DNA of 64,000 bases, taken from the NCBI GenBank assembly GCA_965237985.1, contig OZ250161.1:1936501-2000500 (forward strand). Direction: 5' to 3'. Made by a program: the position numbers and the translations under genes. Shown one piece after another: positions 1 through 9,155 of this stretch (its first letter is position 1; every line of letters starts with the position of its first letter). Origin of the DNA: G965212025 sp965237985. Lineage in GTDB: Bacteria > Pseudomonadota > Gammaproteobacteria > Poriferisulfidales > Oxydemutatoraceae. The notes below the pieces were generated by a model. It searched no databases. It was not told the origin of the DNA and saw nothing but the letters and a program-made list of their open reading frames with translations.

Positions 1-497
1 TTTTGGTGGGGGCTTTGAGCGCATCTGTCAGGCTTTGGTGATGATAGCCGAGACTTTTCCAGATTTAGATCTCAATCCCAATCGTTTATCCCGTGCATCT
101 CAATCCCAAGGTCAACGAACCGGTGAACAGGTTACTGTCGGGGGTTCAAAACATCCATCTCCTGGAGCCTCTTGGTTATTTGCCATTTGTATACTTCATG
201 AAGCGGGCTTATATCATCCTCACTGATTCCGGAGGCGTTCAGGAAGAAGCGCCATCGCTTGGCAAGCCTGTGCTGGTCATGCGTGACACTACCGAAAGGC
301 CGGAAGCTGTGGTGGCGGGTACGGTGAAACTGGTTGGCACCGAAGTGCATAACATATTCACGAACACCAGCAGGCTTTTGCGGGATCCGGAATGTTATCA
401 AAGCATGAGTTTTTCTCATAATCCTTATGGAGATGGCAAAGCCAGTATCCGCATAGCCAGAACGCTACTGGACTTTCAGGAAGATCAAGCATCGTGA
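1..497 (+). pseudogene. wecB: UDP-N-acetylglucosamine 2-epimerase, 3' part, frameshifted
   Basis: WecB converts UDP-GlcNAc to UDP-ManNAc in the cytoplasm, the step before WecC. The C-terminal part is clear: HLNPKVNEPVNRLL, then LTDSGGVQEEAPSLGKPVLV and the MRDTTERPEA motif, ending in HNPYGDG as in E. coli WecB. The first ~22 codons read in frame 2 (FGGGFERICQAL), but the conserved IVYPVHLNP and everything after it read in frame 3. One base too many (or two too few) therefore lies at about 68-85, where a short string atctcaatccca occurs twice. The 5' end is outside the window. Its stop overlaps the wecC GTG start, so the pair is translationally coupled. The shift could be a sequencing error or a real lesion. 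Confidence 0.85.
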
Positions 498-1777
498 ATT
501 TTTCTGTTGTCTCTGTGATAGGGCTTGGTCATATCGGGTTACCCACGGTTGCTCTGCTGGCATCGCACAAGAAAAAGGTAATTGGGGTCGATGTTAATCC
601 CGAAGTTGTTGATGCAATCAATCTTGGCAAAGCTCCTGTAGTTGAACCTGGCTTGGATATTTTGCTGCGAACCGCTGTGACAGATGGTTATTTACGCGCC
701 ACCACTCAAGTGGAGCCTGCAGATGCTTTTCTTATTGCCGTACCCACGCCCTTGGCCGCGGGTCGTACGGCGGACACCAGCCATATTCAGCAAGTGAGTC
801 GCTCAATTGCACCGGTATTGAAAAAAGGTGATTTAGTGATTCTTGAATCGACTTCTCCAGTAGGCACAACCAAAAAAATGGTCAATTGGCTGGCCAATTT
901 TCGGCCTGATCTTAGTTTTCCGCAAAGCTGCGGTGCGGAGTCGGATATTCGGGTCGCATACTGCCCGGAAAGGGTTCTTCCAGGACACATTATTCAGGAA
1001 TTGGTCACGAATGAGCGGGTCATTGGAGGCATGACCTCAAAGTGCTCAGAGATTGCCGTGGATTTTTATCAGATGTATGTGGAAGGAAAGTGTGTTGTTA
1101 CTACAGTGCACACCGCGGAAATGGTCAAACTGGTAGAAAATAGTTTTCGTGATTTAAATATCGCCTTTGCCAACGAGCTTTCAATGATCTCCGATAAACT
1201 GGATATCAATGTCTGGGAGTTGATCCGCCTTGCCAATCGGCATCCCAGGGTCAATATACTTCGGCCTGGACCAGGAGTGGGGGGTCACTGCATAGCGGTT
1301 GACCCTTGGTTTATTGTGAGCCACTTTCCTGATGAAGCCCCCCTGATCAGAACCGCGCGAGAGGTAAATGAATCCAAGACTGCATGGGTTCTGAGCAAAG
1401 TTGAATTGGCGGTGGCAGACTTTCTGAAACAACATCCCTCAAGAAAAGCGAAAGAGCTGACAATTGCCTTTTTCGGTTTGACCTACAAACCAGATATTGA
1501 TGACTTAAGAGAAAGTCCAGCGCTACGAATAGCTACCGAGCTAAGAGCCAGGCACAGTGGCAAAGTCCTCATTGTGGAACCTAATATTTCCACCTTGGCG
1601 GGCGGCAAACTGCGCGGTTGTGAATTGGTTGACCTGAACACAGCAATCGCCGAAGCGGATATTCAGGTGCTGTTGGTTGCTCACCGGGAATTTAAAGCTC
1701 AGTGGCGAACCTCTAAGGGCAAAAGTTTTGTGATTGATGCTGTAGGAATATCTGAGAATGAAGACCGGCACTCATGA
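494..1777 (+). CDS. wecC: UDP-N-acetyl-D-mannosamine dehydrogenase
   Basis: This 427-residue protein oxidises UDP-ManNAc to UDP-ManNAcA with two NAD+, giving a sugar for enterobacterial-common-antigen-like or capsule/O-antigen glycans. The N-terminal Rossmann motif VIGLGHIGLP is at residues 8-17. LESTSPVGTT, YCPERVLPG and the active-site stretch GVGGHCIAVDP (catalytic Cys near 266) follow, then the C-terminal FGLTYKPDIDDLRESPA domain. Length and motifs match E. coli WecC closely. The GTG start lies inside the wecB stop (GTGA overlap). With wecB and the next glycosyltransferase it suggests a surface polysaccharide locus that continues left of the window. Confidence 0.95.
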   Translation: MNFSVVSVIGLGHIGLPTVALLASHKKKVIGVDVNPEVVDAINLGKAPVVEPGLDILLRTAVTDGYLRATTQVEPADAFLIAVPTPLAAGRTADTSHIQQVSRSIAPVLKKGDLVILESTSPVGTTKKMVNWLANFRPDLSFPQSCGAESDIRVAYCPERVLPGHIIQELVTNERVIGGMTSKCSEIAVDFYQMYVEGKCVVTTVHTAEMVKLVENSFRDLNIAFANELSMISDKLDINVWELIRLANRHPRVNILRPGPGVGGHCIAVDPWFIVSHFPDEAPLIRTAREVNESKTAWVLSKVELAVADFLKQHPSRKAKELTIAFFGLTYKPDIDDLRESPALRIATELRARHSGKVLIVEPNISTLAGGKLRGCELVDLNTAIAEADIQVLLVAHREFKAQWRTSKGKSFVIDAVGISENEDRHS

Positions 1778-1880
1778 GGCTATCACTCAACTTTCATGTA
1801 GGGGGGATATTTGAAAACTTGCGGAAACGACAGACCCGCTGATCCGTGCGACTGCCGATGAATAGTGCAGGACCGCTGTT

Positions 1881-3077
1881 TTGAAGATTTTATTCCTCAG
1901 CTTCTACTACTGTCCCGATCTTGGCGTGGGGTCATTTCGTTCCGCTCAGTTGATACGTGCGTTGCAACAACAATTGCCTGAAGGCGCACACATAGAGGTC
2001 ATCACGACACAGCCTAATCGCTACAGTAGCTATCACATCAGCGAGGTTCCCGAACTTGAAGAATTTCCTGGGTTGACCATCCGCCGGATAAAAATACCCG
2101 CACATAAAAGTGGACTGATCGATCAGACATGGAGTTTTGTTGCCTACGCTCGTCAGGTATTGAGACTGGTGTGGAACTCTGACTATCAATTGGTTTACGG
2201 TACTTCATCCCGCCTGATGACAGCAGCCCTTGCTTCTTGTATAGCCCGGAAAAAAAAGGCAGTGCTTTATCTGGATATTCGCGATATTTTCGTTGATGGA
2301 ATCACAAGTGTATTACCGAAGAGAATTGTGCCTTTGGCGGCATATTTTTTTTCACTGGTGGAAAGGTGGACCATCAGGAAGGCGACCAAGGTCAATCTGG
2401 TTTCTGAAGGTTTCAGGGAGTATTTTCTGAGCCGCTACCCTTTTCAGAATTACTCGTACTACACGAATTGCATTGATCCTGTATTCATAAATGAACATAG
2501 CGCTGAAAGCAGCTGCAAGGCAGACAAACCAACGACCATTTTAACAGTTCTTTATGCGGGTAATATAGGCGAGGGTCAAGGGTTGCACAACATCGTTCCA
2601 GCGTTGGCAAAACGTCTTGAAAAACGTATTCAGTTTCGTTTGTTCGGTGATGGCGGGCGTAAAAGCCAGCTTGAGGAGAAATTAGCCGAGCTGAATTGTA
2701 GTAATGTGGAACTTCTACCGCCGGTCAGTCGCAATCATCTGTTGGCTGAATACCAGAAAGCTGATGTTTTGTTTATTCACTCGAATGCTTTCGACGCATT
2801 CAAGAAAATTATTCCCTCAAAAATCTTTGAATATGCAGCGACTGACAAGCCGATTTGGGCTGGGGTGCATGGTTACGCGGAAACCTTCATTAAAAAGGAA
2901 ATCAGTAATGTTGTAGTTTTCAAACCCTGCAATGTAAAAGATGCAGTAGTTGTGTTCGATCAGCTGAATCACTCGTTGCGTTCCCGGCGTCGGGAATTTA
3001 TAGAAAAGTTTTCCTGTAAATCTGTCCTGAAGGCTTTGGCCGGAGACATCATTGCCTGCCTGCCGAAAAGTTGCTGA
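1881..3077 (+). CDS. Family 4 glycosyltransferase (WbuB-like)
   Basis: This 398-residue GT-B fold glycosyltransferase probably adds a sugar to a lipid-linked surface glycan at the inner face of the membrane. The N-terminal half starts MKILFLSFYYCPDLGVGSFR, which fits the WbuB-type acceptor domain. The C-terminal donor domain shows YAGNIGEGQGL, FRLFGDGG and PSKIFEYAATDKPIWAG, carrying the E-x7-type nucleotide-sugar contact region of the family. Start is TTG at 1881 with no strong ribosome site, 103 bases after wecC. The context (ManNAcA synthesis) suggests an amino-sugar or uronate donor, but the substrate cannot be read from sequence. Confidence 0.8.
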   Translation: MKILFLSFYYCPDLGVGSFRSAQLIRALQQQLPEGAHIEVITTQPNRYSSYHISEVPELEEFPGLTIRRIKIPAHKSGLIDQTWSFVAYARQVLRLVWNSDYQLVYGTSSRLMTAALASCIARKKKAVLYLDIRDIFVDGITSVLPKRIVPLAAYFFSLVERWTIRKATKVNLVSEGFREYFLSRYPFQNYSYYTNCIDPVFINEHSAESSCKADKPTTILTVLYAGNIGEGQGLHNIVPALAKRLEKRIQFRLFGDGGRKSQLEEKLAELNCSNVELLPPVSRNHLLAEYQKADVLFIHSNAFDAFKKIIPSKIFEYAATDKPIWAGVHGYAETFIKKEISNVVVFKPCNVKDAVVVFDQLNHSLRSRRREFIEKFSCKSVLKALAGDIIACLPKSC

Positions 3078-3287
3078 CGGATTCACTGGGGTGAGAATGA
3101 GGGGGTCCGAAAAATTTGGACAATGAACTGGTCAAGGTGTACTTTCACCCTTTTGACAAAGGAGAAACAGACCATGGAAAAACGAAGCAGTTCCTCCTGG
3201 TTTTTCAAGTTTTAGGTAGCACTGGAAGCATTGCGCAGAGTAGATCAATCAAGATGTCGTTGCCAGCTGTCAGGTAATTCCACATCT

Positions 3288-3604
3288 AACCCGATGTTTT
3301 CTTCGCCGGGTATCCCGAAGATGTACTCAACGCTTTCGTTGTCCAAACATTTGATGAAAAGTTCTGCTTCCATTCATAGGTTTTCTCCTGTGTGCAATCC
3401 AGTGGCAAGCAAGCAACACTCCAGTTGCAAAAAAATGACTCCTTTGCTGGGTGGGGCGGGGTTATAGCGTGTTCCTCCCTGCATTGGGGGCAATAACCTG
3501 GTTCCCCCTGTAAAAAAGTTTTGTCAGCGTCCCTGTCCGGTTTCGCGTGAACAATCCTGCCGCCCCCGAAGCATCAAAACATTTCCGTGCTGGAAATCGG
3601 GTCG
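3288..3604. repeat. Segmental copy of the acetolactate synthase intergenic region (copy A)
   Basis: About 317 bases here match 20093-20409 with roughly 90% identity by eye. The source spans the first ~29 codons, start codon and ribosome site of the 18514-20181 gene, the spacer, and the last ~10 codons of the 20379-22226 gene. The copy carries an extra base just after the start codon, so it is not open. It lies 17 kb from the source, inside the IS3 remnant, which suggests capture by recombination or transposition. Confidence 0.9.
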
Positions 3605-4401
3605 GCAGCCTGCACTTGGAAACGTCAGACAGTTGATGGCGTGCGTGCAGGGTTTGCTGGCAGCAAGGAAACCGTTGCACTCTTCACGAGAGTGTATATT
3701 CATAAAAGCTGCCGACGCCGAGGTCGGTCGGTGAGGTAACCCCACGATTTTTATCTCACAGGCTCAAGCCAGGAGCCGGGCGGGGGCGACAGGCGCAGGT
3801 CCAGCACCATCACCCACAAAGCAGGACTTGAGCCGTCGATAGGTGGTTGTTGCCGTTCGTCGCTTTACGACACGGCGAAAGGGGTGGCGAGCAGAATCCT
3901 GAGGTGATACAACGCCTGGACAAGCTACATTTCCAGTTCTCCTACCAGTAGCCGTCAAATGCTTTGGTATCGGCAACGCCAGGAGATTCCCATGGGCTGT
4001 CATCTGGTGCGGCGTTCGATACACCGAACGGGCATGACAGTGCCTACCGCAGCTCCCCAGCCAGTAAGCTACGTCCCGAGCACCGAACCTGCTGCGGGAC
4101 ATGGTAGTCAAACAGTTCAGCCGGATCTTGGACAACGACATCAGGTACATCCAGATGCGATGGGGATTCTTGTTTTTGATCGCCATCCCGGACTGGGCGA
4201 GCCGCAAGATTTTGGCATGGGGCAAGCTGTTGCATACCCTGGACAATGGCTGTTGGGGCGTTGGATGATGCACTCAGGTACAAAGAAGTCAGCCTGTAGA
4301 CGAACTGGATGACGGGAACCGAGGAGGAAGTGACCAAGCAGCTGAATTACAGATCGGAGAAGTCGCTGAACGGTGCGAAAACTGTGACCATCACAGAAAC
4401 A

Positions 4402-4459
4402 GTCCGCCTGCATTGCCGGGCTGGTATGATTACCTGGGTTTCCGGCATTGCAGGCGGAC
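4402..4459. repeat. 18-bp inverted repeat
   Basis: The arms 4402-4419 (gtccgcctgcattgccgg) and 4442-4459 are reverse complements with one mismatch and a 22-base loop. It sits at the right end of the IS3 remnant. It could be a terminator-like hairpin or a remnant of a terminal repeat; there is no T tract after it. Confidence 0.6.
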
Positions 4460-4665
4460 CCGACTCAGAGGGAAGGTCAATTTGAAAACTGTCATCAGCA
4501 CCTGGCTTTCTCACTTTGAAGGTGTGACGGTTCAGCGAGAGGTAACTTCAGTCATTATGCAGTGCACGGGCTGTTGAAATACCGGACTTGAGATGTCGAT
4601 GATTCCGACGCACCTTTTAGTTGACGTTTCCGCAGTGTTTTCGTTGGAGAAAGAAGGGATAGTCT

Positions 4666-5397
4666 GTGATTGAAAGAAGAAACGACGTAGAGCGCGACGC
4701 GTCTGAATTGCGCAAATTTGAAAGTCTCGCCAATGAATGGTGGGACCCTTCCGGTCCTTTTCGTTCCCTGCACGCGATCAATCCTTTGCGTGTGCGCTAC
4801 ATCACGGAGGGTGCCGGTGCACTGCTTGATTGTCAGGTGGTTGATGTTGGCTGTGGTGGTGGGCTGTTAAGTGAATCACTGGCCGTGAAAGGTTGCCGGG
4901 TGAGTGGCATCGATGCCGGGCAACAGGCCATTGATATTGCCAAGAGGCATGCGCAGGAATCCGGGTTGGAGATACGCTACATACAGACTTCAGTGGCAGA
5001 TTTTTCGGAACGGGAAAAAAGTCGTTTCAGCCTGGTGTGTTGCCTGGAGCTTTTGGAACATGTGTCAGATCCAAAGTCTTTGATTGTCAATCTGGCAACC
5101 CTTTGCAAGCCGGGTGGTCATGTCTTCGTTTCTACCATAAACCGGAATTTTTTTGCTTTTTGTGGGGCGATAGTGGTGGCCGAACATTTGTTGCATTTGC
5201 TGCCCGTTGGCACCCACAGCTATCATAAATTTATCAAACCTTCGGAATTACGCAATGCGGCAAGCGACGCTGGTTTGGTTCTCAAAGACCTGCGCGGTAT
5301 TTTTTTTAATCCCCTGGCGCAAAAGACCCGTTTGACAAACAACCCGAAAGTGAATTACATCGCACATTTAATGAAGTTGGCGGAAGCTGGTGCCTGA
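4666..5397 (+). CDS. ubiG: Ubiquinone biosynthesis O-methyltransferase
   Basis: UbiG performs both O-methylations of the ubiquinone ring using S-adenosylmethionine, at the inner membrane. The 243-residue protein has the family N-terminus (ELRKFESLANEWWDPSGPF, about 14-32) and the SAM-binding motif VVDVGCGGGLLSESLA at 58-73. LLEHV, the KPGGHVFVSTINRN strand and the typical SYHKFIKPSEL region follow. Start is GTG at 4666. Its stop overlaps the GTG start of gph by eight bases, the usual ubiG-gph coupling in proteobacteria. Confidence 0.95.
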   Translation: MIERRNDVERDASELRKFESLANEWWDPSGPFRSLHAINPLRVRYITEGAGALLDCQVVDVGCGGGLLSESLAVKGCRVSGIDAGQQAIDIAKRHAQESGLEIRYIQTSVADFSEREKSRFSLVCCLELLEHVSDPKSLIVNLATLCKPGGHVFVSTINRNFFAFCGAIVVAEHLLHLLPVGTHSYHKFIKPSELRNAASDAGLVLKDLRGIFFNPLAQKTRLTNNPKVNYIAHLMKLAEAGA

Positions 5398-6103
5398 GAC
5401 GTTGCCAACTTCCAGGTTGGTGCCACGTCCTCTTCAAGCAGTTTTTTTTGACCTCGACGGCACTTTGCTTGATACCGCACCGGACATTGGCAGTGCTCTC
5501 AACCAGTTGCGTCGGGAAGAAAAACTCGAAGCCATACCATTGGAGAAAATACGGCCACATGTCTCGCTCGGGGCAAGGGGCATTATCCGCTATAGTTTTG
5601 GTGAATTTCTCGAGGAAAAGGAACAACAGCGGCTTTGTGAGCGGCTCGTATCGCTTTACGCTGAAAAGTTGTGCTTTGAAACGCATCTTTTCCCCCATGT
5701 TCCTGATGTGCTCGGAGAAATTCGTGCGACTGGACTTCGTTGGGGAATCGTGACCAACAAGGTTGCGGCACTGGCTATGCCACTTTTGGACTATTTTCCT
5801 TGTCTCAAGTCGGCAGATTGCTTGGTGTTCGGGGACACCGTGAAGCAAAAAAAGCCGCACCCTGAATCTTTGTTTTGTGCAGCGAAAGAAGTCGGCGCGG
5901 ATATTTTACGCAGTGTTTATGTTGGTGATGGTAAACGAGATGTGGAAGCCGCCAAATCTTCTGGTTGTTTTTCCGTAGCAGTGGCATACGGTTATGAGGC
6001 AGAGTTGTCGCCGCCCGAGAAATGGGGTGCAGATCTGGTGTTGCCGTGCCTGTCGGAATTAAGTGAGGCTTTGTCGAAGTTTGGTGAACTGCCTGAAAAC
6101 TGA
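5390..6103 (+). CDS. gph: Phosphoglycolate phosphatase (HAD family)
   Basis: This 237-residue haloacid dehalogenase-fold phosphatase probably removes phosphate from 2-phosphoglycolate. Motif I, FFDLDGTLLDT, is at 19-29 with nucleophile Asp21 and acid/base Asp23. Motif II is WGIVTNK, motif III the Lys in KQKKPHPESL, and motif IV VYVGDGKRDVEAA. Note that it has GDGKRD where most homologues have GDxxxD with Ser; the key acids are kept. It starts GTG within the ubiG stop. Substrate is assigned from family and the ubiG neighbour; an alternative is the related nucleotide/sugar-phosphate phosphatase MupP. Confidence 0.88.
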   Translation: MPETLPTSRLVPRPLQAVFFDLDGTLLDTAPDIGSALNQLRREEKLEAIPLEKIRPHVSLGARGIIRYSFGEFLEEKEQQRLCERLVSLYAEKLCFETHLFPHVPDVLGEIRATGLRWGIVTNKVAALAMPLLDYFPCLKSADCLVFGDTVKQKKPHPESLFCAAKEVGADILRSVYVGDGKRDVEAAKSSGCFSVAVAYGYEAELSPPEKWGADLVLPCLSELSEALSKFGELPEN

Positions 6104-6205
6104 AGTTTCAATCTGTTTTTTGCGCACCCATCGTCACGGTTCCTGCAGGGAGTAACCGCAACTGCACGATTGGAGGGGGATGTTTTTTGGTCTCTTTTCC
6201 GCGCT

Positions 6206-6574
6206 TCAGGTCGGAGATGCAGGTTCGTCCGATATCATCTGTGTGTCTTTCTGGGAACCTGGTTGCGCCCGATTCAGGCATGGGGGTGATTTCCGCCCTT
6301 GCCTGCCGCGTTTTTCCCATTCCTCGGGGGTCAAGGTTTGCATGCTAAGCGCATGTACTCCGGAGTTCAGTTCCTCGTGAAGCAGTTTGTTGACCAGACG
6401 CTGGCGGTCGAGTAATGGCCGATTGACAAAATCCTGTGCGACTATCACGACTTTGAAATGCGTTTCAGAATTTTCCGGCACCTTGTGCAGGTGGCTTTCG
6501 TTTGACACCTCAAGATGCAATGGCTTGAAGTGCATTTGCACTTTTCTGGTAATTTGTTCTTGTATTCTTGCCAC
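6206..6574 (-). CDS. BolA family protein
   Basis: This is a BolA/IbaG-like protein of about 122 residues from the GTG at 6574, chosen because it leaves ispB free and begins the BolA helix (VARIQEQITRKVQ). The conserved core HFKPLHLEVSNESHLHKVP, then SETHFKVVIVAQDF, and the helix LLDRQRLVNKLLHEEL are all visible, ending HALSMQTLTPEEWEK. BolA proteins bind a [2Fe-2S] cluster with monothiol glutaredoxins and can affect transcription and morphology. It follows ispB by 17 bases on the minus strand and faces gph. Confidence 0.9.
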   Translation of the reverse strand: MARIQEQITRKVQMHFKPLHLEVSNESHLHKVPENSETHFKVVIVAQDFVNRPLLDRQRLVNKLLHEELNSGVHALSMQTLTPEEWEKRGRQGRKSPPCLNRAQPGSQKDTQMISDEPASPT

Positions 6575-6591
6575 GCTGAAATACCTGTTTA

Positions 6592-7608
6592 TCAATGGTT
6601 TCTGGTACAAACAAAAACCGGCAGTTTTTCGAGTGATTCGCGGTATGCCGAAGCAGTGACGTTTTGCAGTCTGGACAGGGCATGCTTGGCAATTTCTTCA
6701 GCTTTGTTTTGCGCGAAAACGAGAGAGCCGTGTGTATGAAAAAGATCCAGTATTTCCTGGAGCCTGTTTCTATCTCCGGCCCGTACAATTTTTTCAATTT
6801 CGGTTCTTTTTGCTTTCGTACAATGCTTCAGCGCATGAATGAGCGGTAAAGTCACTTTGCTTTCGGCCAAGTCATCCCCGGGTTCTTTCCCCATTCGCTG
6901 ATTGCCCTGGTAGTCAAGAACATCATCAATTATCTGGAAAGAAAGGCCGAGCTCAAAACCGTATGTGGCCAGGCTTTCCTGCATGGCCTTGGGCACCCCG
7001 CTGATGACGGCGCCAATCCGTGCTGCCGCGGCAAACAATTCCGCCGCTTTTCGGGAGATGATATGCATATAAACCTCTTCACTGACGTCAGCACGGCCCA
7101 CATACATGAGCTGGTGTACCTCCCCTTCAGCGATCGTGTTCGTGGTTTTTGCCAGGATGCGGGTAATTTCGGGGTGATCGAGATCGGCAATCATTTCAAA
7201 AGCGCGAGAGTAGAGAAAATCTCCCACCAGCACGCTGGCACTGCTCCCCCAAAGTCGCAACGCGGTCGGCTTGCCGCGGCGCGTGTCGGAATTGTCAACC
7301 ACGTCATCGTGAAGCAGTGTGGCGGTGTGGATGAACTCCACAATTGCGCCCAGTTTTACGTGGGATGTGCTGTTGTATCCGCATGCTTTCGCGACCAGAA
7401 CGGCAACAAGCGGGCGGATTTTTTTGCCGCCGCTGTCAATAATATGCCTGCTGATTTGGTTGATGAAAGGAAGCCTGGAACTTAGTTTTTTCCGGATCAA
7501 CGTATTGACTTGTTCAAGGTCGTGAGAAGCGGGCGCCGAAATTTGATTGATGTCCAGCTTTTTCGAATCACTTTCGTCCGGCACACCGCAATAAAGGTCT
7601 CTTTTCAT
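6592..7608 (-). CDS. ispB: Octaprenyl diphosphate synthase
   Basis: IspB elongates farnesyl diphosphate with isopentenyl units to make the C40 side chain of ubiquinone. The 338-residue form from ATG 7608 has a very strong ribosome site (gaggaggagg) and fits the usual 320-340 length; an upstream-extended frame to 7821 exists but lacks homology. The first aspartate motif, LLHDDVVDNSDTRRGK, is at about 99-113. GKKIRP binds pyrophosphate, and the second motif FQIIDDVLDYQGN is at about 224-236. It complements ubiG in the facing operon. Confidence is high for a trans long-chain prenyl synthase; the chain length (C40) is inferred from the family. Confidence 0.93.
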   Translation of the reverse strand: MKRDLYCGVPDESDSKKLDINQISAPASHDLEQVNTLIRKKLSSRLPFINQISRHIIDSGGKKIRPLVAVLVAKACGYNSTSHVKLGAIVEFIHTATLLHDDVVDNSDTRRGKPTALRLWGSSASVLVGDFLYSRAFEMIADLDHPEITRILAKTTNTIAEGEVHQLMYVGRADVSEEVYMHIISRKAAELFAAAARIGAVISGVPKAMQESLATYGFELGLSFQIIDDVLDYQGNQRMGKEPGDDLAESKVTLPLIHALKHCTKAKRTEIEKIVRAGDRNRLQEILDLFHTHGSLVFAQNKAEEIAKHALSRLQNVTASAYRESLEKLPVFVCTRNH

Positions 7609-7947
7609 TGAGGAGTCCTCCTCCTCAGGCACTCGTGCACGGTTCAGCGCCACAAAAGAAAATGATTTGTCCATGCTTTCTGTCACTTGTTTCATCTCAC
7701 AATCGTGCCGATTATATGAGAAGGCTGAAGTGTACCCTGTTTCGTGTTTCTGCTTTTTCGAGGCCATGAGAGGGTAGTCGCGATAATTCCTGCGCCCATC
7801 AGAGGGAAGCGAAGAATCCACGGTCCTTCAGCGAAGCGAATCAAAATTGTTTTGTGTGTTCATGCCTGAGCGGTCGCCCACATCTGCCCATCCTGCCAGA
7901 GCCCAAATGTTGGAAAAGACGCAACAAGGTTTTGCGCCGGGTTTTTG
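7609..7947. other. Intergenic, no gene recognised
   Basis: About 340 bases between the ispB start and the end of the decayed TIR-like gene. An open frame continues upstream of ispB but shows no family features and is probably leader. No terminator or RNA was recognised. Confidence 0.4.
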
Positions 7948-8452
7948 TCAGCCAGAAGGATTGTGAAAGGAATCAGAAAATTGGTTTACAGGTGCCGCCT
8001 TGAATGAACGGTCTGCTTCCCTCGCTGCTTTTCCGATCCAGTCTCCCATATTCACGTAACCGTCGTCACGGGTCCATGAGTAAAACGAATATCCTTCTGG
8101 AATTTTGCCGCACCGCGAACTGGTTTCTCCATTAGGGTCTCTCATTTCGCTGATGTCAATTCCCAGAAGTCCATTGTCTTTTTCCTTGCTCTTTTCGATT
8201 TCATGCTCGACCCACTCGCTTGTACAAGTGTGTTCACCCACGAGCACCACCGTCACGGAAGTGCCTTGAAGCTGCGTATCAATCCACTTCCTGATGCCCC
8301 TCTTTCCTTTTTTCTTGATGGTCTCGAATTCGGCGGCATCCACGAAACCCGCAGCTTTTTTCCTTCGTTACCCAACTATTGCGAACGACGTTTGCGCGTC
8401 AAACGTCGTGCTCGTGCCCAAAACTGAAAAACACTCTACGTGCACGCGCCAT
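7948..8452 (-). pseudogene. TIR-like (MTH538/ThsB-type) domain protein, decayed
   Basis: The gene starts at ATG 8452 (MARARRVFFSFGHEHDV) and continues RANVVRNSWVTKEK, AAGFVDAAEFETIKKKGKRG, IRKWIDTQLQGTSVTVVLVG and WVEHEIEKSKEKDNGLLGID. This is the full plan of the DUF1863/MTH538 TIR-like domain, found in Thoeris ThsB and other defence proteins. Two lesions break it: a TGA at 8401-8399 where the family has Trp, and one extra A in an A6 run (8356-8361 on the plus strand). The intact tail from 8343 is 131 codons. It lies 21 bases downstream of a decayed membrane protein gene, and both were probably one operon. Function inferred from fold only. Confidence 0.75.
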
Positions 8453-8473
8453 TTCTCTCTACCTCCATCGTCG

Positions 8474-8877
8474 TTATATAAAAAACCCCAAAATGCAGAG
8501 CAAAACAACCAACGCACCATAAAACATCAAAAGTGTTTTCAATGGAGTGGCTTTCATCCATGTTGGGCTGTTTGTGGTTTTGCAGGAAGTCGTGGTCATT
8601 GAGAAATCAATGTCTTCATCGTCCATTTTGCGCACGCGGTCATAAGAGGCAACGAAACAATCGTTCCTGTCAGAGATAAAAGCCGTCCAGACACTAGAAA
8701 ATCAATGTCGGGATTAAAGCGAAGTAAAGTGCAGCAGAATTGCTCTCTGCCAAGAACGCAAGCATGCCGGAAACCAGAACCACTGTCCATCCTTTCTATA
8801 AGGAAGGAATTCGTTGAAAGACGGTTGACCACGTCTTGAATCATTTCCAGGTGCTTATGTTTTTCTTCATCTGCCAT
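8474..8877 (-). pseudogene. Small two-TM membrane protein, decayed, partner of the TIR-like gene
   Basis: From ATG 8877 the frame reads MADEEKHKHLEMIQDVVNRL then STNSFLI. After a one-base shift near 8795 it continues KGWTVVLVSGMLAFLAESNS, LYFALIPTLIF, a TAG at 8696-8694 (expected Trp), CLDGFYL, a TGA at 8672-8670, QERLFRCL, a second shift near 8643, YDRVRKMDDEDIDFSM, and finally a second hydrophobic stretch TLLMFYGALVVLLCILGFFI before TAA at 8474. The reconstructed protein has two membrane segments and the KHLEMIQ..NSFLxKGW start that I recall from small proteins encoded beside TIR-like genes. Four lesions make it a clear pseudogene. Confidence 0.7.
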
Positions 8878-9155
8878 AGTTCTGTCCTGTTCTACGACTC
8901 TGCCAGGCTGTCGGCAACAGACTGCTCCCGCCGCCTGGGACACGTGCACCATTTTAGCCGGACTTCAGCAACAGGATGGTGCATGAACCGGCATGTTGCC
9001 ATGCCTGACGGCACTTTCTGTTTTCCCGGAAGTTTGTGAGTGCCTTTCACTCCCATCTTCCTCCTCTTTTGTCATGTCCACAAAGCAGCTTGACGGTCGG
9101 ATGTTTTGCGGTTTGTGGTAGCATGGAGAACTGTGTCTGAGAAGGTTCAGATTGC

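Larger units (their letters stand above)
3104..4460 (+). mobile_element. Degenerate IS3-family element
   Basis: A ruined insertion sequence. Near 3174 a short reading frame begins MEKRSSSSWFFKF then a stop, then VALEALRR, resembling the start of an IS3 OrfA. It is preceded at 3104 by a possible terminal repeat (gggggtccgaaaaatttgga). From about 4095 to 4270 the plus strand reads LLRDMVVKQF, DIRYIQMRWGFLFLIAIPDW, then ASRKILAWGKLLHTLDN. This matches the DDE integrase core of IS3 OrfB, including the Asp of the IPDW position, then hits a stop. No open transposase remains. The element is interrupted by a copied chromosomal piece (3288-3604), so its ends are uncertain. Confidence 0.65.

Noticed and set aside
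4402..4459. Rho-independent terminator
   Set aside because: There is no T run after the stem and no gene ending just before it.
8399..8877. UGA recoding (Trp) in the TIR-like module
   Set aside because: A TAG and several frameshifts occur as well, and all housekeeping genes use TGA as stop.
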